This document shows positions 23,595 through 29,808 of a DNA stretch of 36,795 nucleotides, one piece after another. The DNA lies in the NCBI GenBank assembly GCA_020851855.1, contig JADZBY010000695.1, positions 1 to 36,795 of the forward strand. Reading direction: 5' to 3'. The first letter of the stretch is position 1. Every line of letters begins with the position of its first letter. Under the pieces are notes generated by a model. It saw only the letters and a list, made by a program, of their open reading frames with translations, was not told where the DNA came from and ran no database searches. The stretch is from Anaerolineae bacterium (lineage in GTDB: Bacteria; Chloroflexota; Anaerolineae; Aggregatilineales; UBA2796). The position numbers were made by a program, and so were the translations under genes.

Positions 23595-25337
23595 CTAATT
23601 CCGCCCGTTTGCGCTGTCCGCCGGATCGGGCGGCGCGGCCCCGTTGTCGCCGCTGGGAGCCGTGCCGAGGCGGATCGAGGCCTGTGCAGCGCCCAGCGCC
23701 CGGCTCAACTCGTGAATGGTCGCCCGCGCCAGCGAGTCGATGTCGTTGATGCCCTGCAGATTGCCCGAAATGGTGTTCACTTCAAGCTCGCGTTGGGCCA
23801 ACTCCTGCGCCTGTTCGAAGAGGCGCGCGTTGTCGATGCTCAACGCCAGCCGCTGCGCCACCGACTGCAACACGTCGAGCGTCTCCGCCTGCCGGACCGC
23901 GCCGCCCATCTCGACTTCGATAGCGCCGATGGACCGCCCGCGCAGCTCGATGGGCACGGACAGGACCAGCCGCTCGCCCTCGCTGCTGCGAATGACCGGG
24001 CGGCGCTTTCCGGCGGCTTCGTCCAGGCCCGCCGTCCACGACGAGTCGCGCTGAAGCCGGTTATCGGAGAGCGTGTAGCCGATGGTCTGGTCGCTGCGCG
24101 CCTTCAGGTAATCTTCCCAGGCTTTGCCGGTCAGGCGCTGGTTCAGGCGTTGCGTCTCGCGCAGGTTGATCTCCGTTTCGAGGAACATCCGGCGCGTATC
24201 GCTCAATTCGACCTTCAAATCTTCCAACTGGCGGGTCTGGTTGATCGCCACGCCAACCTGAATGGCCAGGATGCGCAGATTTTCAACCACATCGGCGGTG
24301 AAAGTGCCCATGCGCGTGCTCTGTACGTCCAGCGCGCCGATGACCTGGTCGCCGATGACCAGCGGCAGGACCAGTTCGGAGCGCGTATCGCGCAACAGCT
24401 CGTTCACGCGGTGACCGGCGAAGACATCCATGCCCAGCTCGCCCGTGGTGATCGCGTTCGGCTCGCCGGTCAGCAGCGCCCTGCCGATGGCGCTCTGCGG
24501 CCCGACCGCCAGCCGGTGACCACGCTCCATGAGCATTTCGCCGATCTCGCCTGTGCCCGCTACCAGGCTGGCGTAACGTTTGTCGTTATCGACCAGGAAG
24601 ATTTGCACATAGTAGAAGCCGAAGCGGTCGCGGATATAGTCCACCGCGCGCTGAAGCAGAGCATTCGGGCTGTTTGCCGTGGCGGCGATCTCCGCGATCT
24701 CCGCCGTGGCGCGCAGCTGGGTCATGACGCGGGCGCTGGAGAACAGCACGCGCTGAAACTCGTTGGAGTAGACCGCCGCCAGCACGCCGACGATGATCAG
24801 CAGCATGGCGGAGAGCAGCGTCGAGCCGAGCAGCGGCCCCTGGGCGAGCGGCGTCGGGCCGAGCGGGCCGAGCACCCCCTGCCACTGCAGGATGGCGTAC
24901 ACGATCAGGATGGTCACCACCGTGACCATAACGGCCAGTGCGCGCCGCCAATCCCATACCAGGCTGGCGTAGATCAGGGGCAGCGTCAGGAGCAGCACCG
25001 CCGAAGCGCTCGGCCCGGATACAAACAGGACCGACACGGCGAAGGCCAGCAAGAAGGCAAACATGACGCTCATCGCCGGGCGCAACTGGCCGGAATGGAC
25101 CAGCCCTACGATGGCCAGCAGGATGAGCATTCCCGCCAGTGCGCCGGCCAGCAGGCTGTTCACGAAGGTGGTGCGTTGGTCGGTGGAAGCCAGGGCGACG
25201 AGCAGGGCAAAACAGCCCGCCGCTGTGAAGATGGCGAGCAGAAGCGTGGCGCGCGCCCGCACCGCGCTGTGATCGTCCGCGTATCGGTGGCGGGGCAGGA
25301 ATAAGGCGCTGTAGAAGTCGAACAGCAGGGATTGCAT
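23595..25337 (-). CDS. six-helix membrane GAF sensor, kinase-less (paralogue 2)
   Basis: A 580-residue protein: basic N-terminus (SALFLPRHRY), six membrane helices (about 30-200), GAF1 (228-368; VGPQSAIGRALLTGE, LLRDTRSELVLPLVIG, VIGALDVQST), coiled coil, linker RLTGKAWEDYLKAR (about 406), shortened GAF-like domain (VPIELRGRSIGAIEVE, LALSIDNARLFEQAQ) and C-terminal module ending LGAAQASIRLGTA, then a Gly/Asp/Pro-rich tail. The start lies 6 bases after the stop of the preceding gene. No catalytic output domain is present. Ligand unknown; the multi-helix N-terminal part has no extracellular domain and might sense membrane state or a lipophilic signal, which is speculation. Confidence 0.86.
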   Translation of the reverse strand: MQSLLFDFYSALFLPRHRYADDHSAVRARATLLLAIFTAAGCFALLVALASTDQRTTFVNSLLAGALAGMLILLAIVGLVHSGQLRPAMSVMFAFLLAFAVSVLFVSGPSASAVLLLTLPLIYASLVWDWRRALAVMVTVVTILIVYAILQWQGVLGPLGPTPLAQGPLLGSTLLSAMLLIIVGVLAAVYSNEFQRVLFSSARVMTQLRATAEIAEIAATANSPNALLQRAVDYIRDRFGFYYVQIFLVDNDKRYASLVAGTGEIGEMLMERGHRLAVGPQSAIGRALLTGEPNAITTGELGMDVFAGHRVNELLRDTRSELVLPLVIGDQVIGALDVQSTRMGTFTADVVENLRILAIQVGVAINQTRQLEDLKVELSDTRRMFLETEINLRETQRLNQRLTGKAWEDYLKARSDQTIGYTLSDNRLQRDSSWTAGLDEAAGKRRPVIRSSEGERLVLSVPIELRGRSIGAIEVEMGGAVRQAETLDVLQSVAQRLALSIDNARLFEQAQELAQRELEVNTISGNLQGINDIDSLARATIHELSRALGAAQASIRLGTAPSGDNGAAPPDPADSANGRN

Positions 25338-25343
25338 GTCGCA

Positions 25344-27038
25344 TTAACCTCCGGCGGCCTTGTCCCCATTTTTGCCCGCGGCAGGCACGCCTAGCCGGAT
25401 GGCGACTCGCGGGGCCTCAAAGGCATCGGCAAGACTCTGCGTGGCGGCGGCGATGACCGACTCGACATTGGTCGCCGCCTGCATACGCGCCGTGATCTCG
25501 TTCACCATCGCTTCACGCTGGGCGATGCGCTGCGCCTCGTCCAGCAGGCGGATGTTTTCGGCAGCCAGTCCGAGCCGCTCGACCACCTGCCGCAGGATGA
25601 CGAGGTGATCCGGGCCGAGATACTGGTCGGGCGACAGCTCAAACTCCATCGCGCCGATGACCTGCCCACGCACGCTGATCGGGAAGCTCACTACCTTGTT
25701 GGTCGGGTTGCTGCGGGTGATGACCTGCGCGCGCCGGATGGCCTCGCTCATGGTCGCCGTGCGCTCGGCGGCGTCTTCCACACGCCCCGTTGAGGGATCG
25801 ACGGTGTAGGCGGGCGTCTGCGGCAGTCCGCGCAGGTATTCGGCCCACGCGCCGCCGGTCAGTTGTTGGTTCAGCCGCTCGATCTCGCGCAGGCTGGCGC
25901 TGGCTTGCTCGTACAGGCGCTGGTTTTCGGCCAGCCGGGCCTGCGCATCCGCAAACAGCCGCGCGTTGTCGATGGCGACGGCGATCTGGTTGGCCAGCGT
26001 CTCGCACGTTTCAATGTCTTCGGGCTGAAAGGCCTCGATGTTCTTGCTCTGCAGGTCCAGCGCGCCAATCGTCTCGTTGCCGACGCGCAGCGGGAGCACC
26101 AGCTCGGCGCGTGTGCCTTCCAGGAACGCCGAACGCCGGAAGGACTGCTCTTCGGGCGTGTCGCGCACGATGACCTGTTGCCCGCTGACCGTCACGCGGC
26201 CAATCACGTTCAGGCTGCCCACGCCGACCTGTTGCCCGATGGCCGGCCCGCCGCTCTGGTTGGTGCTGGCCACGAGCGTGGCGCTCTTGCGGTCCATATC
26301 GACCAGGAAAAGCTGCACCTCGTTGGCGTCGTCGAACGTGTCGCGCACCAGCCGGACCGTCTCTTCGAGCAGCGTGTTGAGGTCCATGCGCGCGATGAGC
26401 AGCCGCCGCGCCAGCGCCGCACTCGCCCCGGCCAGCCGCATGTTGCGCTGCTCTTTCGCGGCGGTGATCTGGCGGGCGGCGCTGTGCAGGCTCTGCGCCA
26501 GGGCATAATTCACGCCGCACAGCACCATCAGGAGCGCCAGGTTGAGGGCGAGCAGGTCGCGCCCTTCGGCGGGCGTCAGCGCCGGGTCAAACCAGATGCG
26601 CGCAAAAAGCACGAGCGCCGTGAAGACGCCCGCGTAGAGAATAGTCCAGTGCCCGATGAGCAGCGTGGCGAGCGAAATGCCGACCAGCAGCGCGGCAAAG
26701 GCGACCTGCAGCGCGATGTGGTTCATCAAGAGCAGCCCGGCGATCATCACGAACCACGCGCCGACCAGGATCAGCGCGCCGACGGTCTGCTGGCGGCGGC
26801 GGGTGAAGACCATGGCGGCCAGCGCCACGCCCAGCAGCAGCGCGCCGACCAACAACAGGCCGGGCAGCTCTGCGACCGCCAGCTGGCCGCCCAGCGCGCG
26901 CAGCAGCGTGCTGATCGCGCCGATGGCCAGCGCGGCGAGCAGCAGCGCGCTGACCACGTAGGCGCTCGCTGCGCGGCGGCGCTCCAGCGGGCCGGTGTAT
27001 TTCGAGAGCCGGAAGATGTGCGTGATCAGATCGCGCAT
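25344..27038 (-). CDS. six-helix membrane GAF sensor, kinase-less (paralogue 1)
   Basis: A 564-residue protein: N-terminal RLSKYTGPLERRR, six membrane helices (about 25-185), GAF1 (about 205-360; VGSLNVIGRVTVSGQ, LEGTRAELVLPLRVG, IGALDLQSK), coiled coil, linker QLTGGAWAEYLRGLP (about 398), shortened GAF-like domain (FPISVRGQVIGAMEFE, LAAENIRLLDEAQ) and C-terminal module ending FEAPRVAIRLGVP with a Gly/Lys/Asp tail. It lies 6 bases after the preceding gene, whose stop overlaps its CAGGAG ribosome-binding site. It shares architecture with the next two genes but the membrane parts have diverged strongly, suggesting different inputs feeding one common output module. Confidence 0.86.
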   Translation of the reverse strand: MRDLITHIFRLSKYTGPLERRRAASAYVVSALLLAALAIGAISTLLRALGGQLAVAELPGLLLVGALLLGVALAAMVFTRRRQQTVGALILVGAWFVMIAGLLLMNHIALQVAFAALLVGISLATLLIGHWTILYAGVFTALVLFARIWFDPALTPAEGRDLLALNLALLMVLCGVNYALAQSLHSAARQITAAKEQRNMRLAGASAALARRLLIARMDLNTLLEETVRLVRDTFDDANEVQLFLVDMDRKSATLVASTNQSGGPAIGQQVGVGSLNVIGRVTVSGQQVIVRDTPEEQSFRRSAFLEGTRAELVLPLRVGNETIGALDLQSKNIEAFQPEDIETCETLANQIAVAIDNARLFADAQARLAENQRLYEQASASLREIERLNQQLTGGAWAEYLRGLPQTPAYTVDPSTGRVEDAAERTATMSEAIRRAQVITRSNPTNKVVSFPISVRGQVIGAMEFELSPDQYLGPDHLVILRQVVERLGLAAENIRLLDEAQRIAQREAMVNEITARMQAATNVESVIAAATQSLADAFEAPRVAIRLGVPAAGKNGDKAAGG

Positions 27039-27044
27039 GGTCGC

Positions 27045-28748
27045 TCACTCCTGGCGAGCGTCGCCGGGTTTGCCGGCGGCGCGTGTTGCCGCTTCCGCGC
27101 GCAGGGCCATATCCGCCGGTTTGTTCGGCAGCTCGAGGCGAATCCGCGCCCGCCGCGCGCCCAGCGCCTCGGCAATCTCTTGCACCGTGCCCAGACGGAT
27201 GCTTTGCAGGTCGCCACGGCTCTGCAGGTTGCCGCTCAGCCGGTTCATCAGGCGCTCTGTCTCGGCGCGCTGCGACGTTTCCGTGTACAGACGGGCGTTT
27301 TCCAGCGCGATGGCCAACTGGTTGCCGATCTGCTCCAACACGGCGAGGTCGATGGACACGTAATGCCCGGCTTCGCGGTGCAAGACGCAGTACGCGCCGA
27401 TGGTCCGGCCACCGGCGATGAGCGGCACGATGGCGGCGGCGCGCATCTGCGACGAGGCCAGCAGGCGGTAGTCCGGGTCTTCGGAGCCGCTGATATCGTC
27501 CAGGACGAGCGGCTCTGCCGTGTTGAAGACGAAGCGCAACGCCGCCCGCTCGGTCGGGAAGTCGGCCACGACGGGCATGCCTTCGACGAGCAGGTACATG
27601 TTCAGCGTGGCGCTCTCTGTGTTGCGCAGCGCGACGACGATCAGGTCGGAATCGATGATCTTCTGCGTCTCTTCTTTGGCGATCTGGAAGATGCGGCCCC
27701 GGTCAAAGGTGCTCGTCACGCGGCGGCTGAGTTCGGTGATGCGCTCCAACTGGTTGGCGCGGCTGCGAAGCTCGTCGTAAAGCTGGGCGTTGTGCGCGCT
27801 GATGGCCAGTTGCGCTGTGACGGCGGACGCGGCTTCCAGTTCTTCCGAGGTGAAGTCGTGCACGTCGTAAAAGGCATCCAAGCCGACGCTGCCGATCAAA
27901 CCGCCCTGCACAATCATGGGCAGGATGGCGATGGACTTGATCCCGATTGTCTGCCACAGTTGCCGCTCCGGCCCCAGGTCGACCGCCTTCTCGACGTTGT
28001 TCACGACGACGGGCTGCCGCTGCTCCATCAGGCGCTCCTGGAGCGGGCTGACCATCGAGATGCGTGTGCCCAGGATGCCGTTATCCGGGTATTCGGAGAT
28101 GACCGTGCCGATGCGTTCTTTGTAATCGAAGACGACGATGCCGACGTGGTCGATGCGCAGCGTTTCCACGAGGCTGCGGGCGGCGCGCTTGAGCATCTCC
28201 GGGCTATCCAGCGCCGAGCTAAAATCCCGCGTGACCTCGTACAGCGAGCGCATCATGTCGATTTGCCGGATCAACCGCCCGGTGCGTGGGCTGGGCGCTT
28301 TCAAGTGCTGGAGCATGGCCGGGCCAAGCTGCATGGCCAGTACGGCCAACGCCTGGTCGAGCAGCGCAACGTTGGCCTTCGACTCGTCAATGTAGGCCAG
28401 CATCGCGCCGATGCCATCGTTGCCCACCGCGACCGGGTAAATGCGCGCGTTGGGCATCGTGCCCATCTGCCGCTCGCGGATGACCGGGATGAGCGGCGAG
28501 GACTCGTCCACGATGTTCTGAGCCGAGGCTTCGGCGGGGACCGCGCCCGCCGCGCCGACCTGCAGGCTGACATTGCCGATGACCTGGATGCACTGCACGC
28601 CGCGCACGCCATGCCCCGCAAAGCGCTCGCACAGCATGGTCAGAAACGACGTCACCCAGCCTTCCACGGGCGGGTTGGCGAACGCCTGACGGTTCAATTG
28701 GAGCGAGAGCGAGAGCACGTCTTCGAGCAGCGGGCTAGCTGTGCTCAT
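27045..28748 (-). CDS. soluble triple-GAF protein, kinase-less
   Basis: A 567-residue protein without membrane helices. The first about 150 residues look like a degenerate GAF (YPVAVGNDGIGAMLAYIDES). GAF-B spans about 160-325 (DHVGIVVFDYKERIG, IAILPMIVQGGLIGSVGLD) and GAF-C about 335-485 (VPLIAGGRTIGAYCVLHRE, QLAIALENARLYTE). The C-terminus carries the module of the cluster, ending LGARRARIRLELP, followed by an Ala/Glu-rich tail. It overlaps the end of the receiver gene by 14 bases, with AGGGG about 8 bases upstream of its ATG, so the two are translationally linked. It could be the cytoplasmic adaptor between receiver and membrane sensors, which is inference. Confidence 0.85.
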   Translation of the reverse strand: MSTASPLLEDVLSLSLQLNRQAFANPPVEGWVTSFLTMLCERFAGHGVRGVQCIQVIGNVSLQVGAAGAVPAEASAQNIVDESSPLIPVIRERQMGTMPNARIYPVAVGNDGIGAMLAYIDESKANVALLDQALAVLAMQLGPAMLQHLKAPSPRTGRLIRQIDMMRSLYEVTRDFSSALDSPEMLKRAARSLVETLRIDHVGIVVFDYKERIGTVISEYPDNGILGTRISMVSPLQERLMEQRQPVVVNNVEKAVDLGPERQLWQTIGIKSIAILPMIVQGGLIGSVGLDAFYDVHDFTSEELEAASAVTAQLAISAHNAQLYDELRSRANQLERITELSRRVTSTFDRGRIFQIAKEETQKIIDSDLIVVALRNTESATLNMYLLVEGMPVVADFPTERAALRFVFNTAEPLVLDDISGSEDPDYRLLASSQMRAAAIVPLIAGGRTIGAYCVLHREAGHYVSIDLAVLEQIGNQLAIALENARLYTETSQRAETERLMNRLSGNLQSRGDLQSIRLGTVQEIAEALGARRARIRLELPNKPADMALRAEAATRAAGKPGDARQE

Positions 28749-29124
28749 TGGGACGCCCCTTCTGGATAAAACCCAGGATTTCGCCGGGAAAACGGTCGAT
28801 GTCGATGGGCTTGGGGATGTAGCCGTCGCATCCGGCTTCGAGGGACTTCTCCCGGTCGCCCTTCATCACGTTGGCGGTGAGCGCCACAATCGGGACGGCG
28901 TCAAGCTCTGGCAGGCGGCGAATCTCGTTGGTGGCGGCGTAACCGTCCATGCCGGGCATGCTGATGTCCATCAGGATCAGGTCCGGCTTGTGTTCCACGG
29001 CGAGGTTGATGCCCTCGTGCGCGTCGCCGGCCTCGATGACTTCCATCCCTTCGGCCATCAGCACCCGTTTTACGAGCAGACGGTTATCGTTGCGGTCCTC
29101 GATGTACAGAATGCGCGCAGTCAT
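28735..29124 (-). CDS. stand-alone CheY-like response regulator receiver
   Basis: A 129-residue single receiver domain and the first gene of the sensor train. The acidic pocket (E9, D10 in ILYIEDR), phospho-acceptor D53 in LILMDISMPGMDGY, T83 in IVALTANVMKG and K105 in GYIPKPID are all present, so phosphorylation is expected. Nothing follows the receiver fold except a short basic tail (QKGRPNEHS), so there is no DNA-binding or enzymatic output. It resembles DivK/Spo0F-type single receivers that relay a phosphoryl group or act by protein contact. The giant kinase at the other end of the train is its probable partner. Confidence 0.93.
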   Translation of the reverse strand: MTARILYIEDRNDNRLLVKRVLMAEGMEVIEAGDAHEGINLAVEHKPDLILMDISMPGMDGYAATNEIRRLPELDAVPIVALTANVMKGDREKSLEAGCDGYIPKPIDIDRFPGEILGFIQKGRPNEHS

Positions 29125-29484
29125 GCCCGAAGCACCCCTTTTCTCGCGCTGGCGCTCGCAGTCCGGCAGAAGGCGTCGGGCCAGCGAGGCGAGTTACTCT
29201 TCGTAAGGGCCGTGCGGGTCAGTGGGAGTACGGCCCATCCAGGCGATCCATACCAGCGCTTCACGTTAACATACCATAGAAATGCTCTCGTAGGCATCAC
29301 GATGTATAAACTATTTGTCACAGCTTTTCTGGAGTGTGCCGCCGCGACGCCTCTACGTTTCATTATACTCACCGCCCGAATCGTAAACCGGTCCACGTCT
29401 CTCAATCCTGTCGCAGTTCCGCGCGTCGGGTAGAATGGACATGTTTATGAATGCTGCCACCCGTGCCACCCGCGAGGCGAGAAG
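29125..29484. promoter_or_regulatory. divergent intergenic region with AT-rich core; no gene
   Basis: This 360-bp gap separates the - strand sensor train from the + strand lycopene-cyclase-like gene. About 29262-29370 is much more AT-rich than its surroundings (GTTAACATACCATAGAAAT, GATGTATAAACTATTTGTC), which fits the promoter region of the sensor train, although I do not see a clean -35/-10 pair on the - strand. No coding sequence or structured RNA is evident. Confidence 0.45.
29408..29436 (+). promoter_or_regulatory. possible sigma-70-type promoter for the lycopene-cyclase-like gene
   Basis: TAGAAT at 29431-29436 matches five of six -10 positions and would place the transcript start about 42 bases before the ATG at 29485. 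The sequence 17 bases upstream (CTGTCG at 29408) is only a weak -35. Confidence 0.35.
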
Positions 29485-29802
29485 ATGCCGTACATTGTCG
29501 TGCTCATCGTCCTGGTCTGGCTGCCCATCACCGGGCTGGCTTATCTATTGCGGGGCCGCTTCTGGCGCGGATTCATCCTGCGCATGGGCATCTCCGTGGC
29601 GGCGCTGGTCGCGCTGGCCGCGCCGTGGATCAATTACCTCACGGCGTCGCGGGTGTGGTATTACGATACGAGCCTCATCCTGGGGCCGACATTCTTCTAC
29701 GCGCCCTTCGAAGAGTACCTGTACTTCCTGCTGCTGCCGATCCTGTGCGCATTGGTCCTGCTCTGGGTCTGGCGGCGCGCCTACCCGGAAGATTTCACGT
29801 GA
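29485..29802 (+). CDS. lycopene cyclase domain protein (CrtYc/CrtYd-type half)
   Basis: A 105-residue membrane protein with three predicted helices (about 3-22, 30-50, 72-95). The segment GPTFFYAPFEEYLYFLLLPI carries the Pro-x-Glu-Glu motif of the heterodimeric lycopene cyclase family (CrtYc/CrtYd, CarR), where the acidic pair is needed for carotenoid ring formation. Known enzymes use two such domains, as separate subunits or fused; only one is in this window and no crtB/crtI/crtE gene is near. It may pair with a product encoded elsewhere, homodimerise, or do something else. GAGG seven bases before the ATG supports the start. It ends six bases from the convergent comEC. Confidence 0.75.
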   Translation: MPYIVVLIVLVWLPITGLAYLLRGRFWRGFILRMGISVAALVALAAPWINYLTASRVWYYDTSLILGPTFFYAPFEEYLYFLLLPILCALVLLWVWRRAYPEDFT

Positions 29803-29808
29803 TGTGCC

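Noticed and set aside
12621-28748. Phytochrome-type bilin photoreceptors among the GAF proteins
   Set aside because: The GAF domains lack the chromophore-binding Cys and the Asp-Ile-Pro motif; cysteines are very rare in these proteins.
25863-28769. A 968-codon open frame on the + strand, and similar long + strand frames at 15663-17807, 17853-19826 and 10478-11716
   Set aside because: They lie antisense to clear GAF/binding-protein genes, have Arg/His/Gln/Ala-rich translations without domains, and arise from third-position GC bias.
10523-29124. Defence island or phage-related origin for the large cluster
   Set aside because: No nuclease, helicase, toxin, integrase or attachment site is present; all domains are sensory and base composition does not differ visibly from the flanks.
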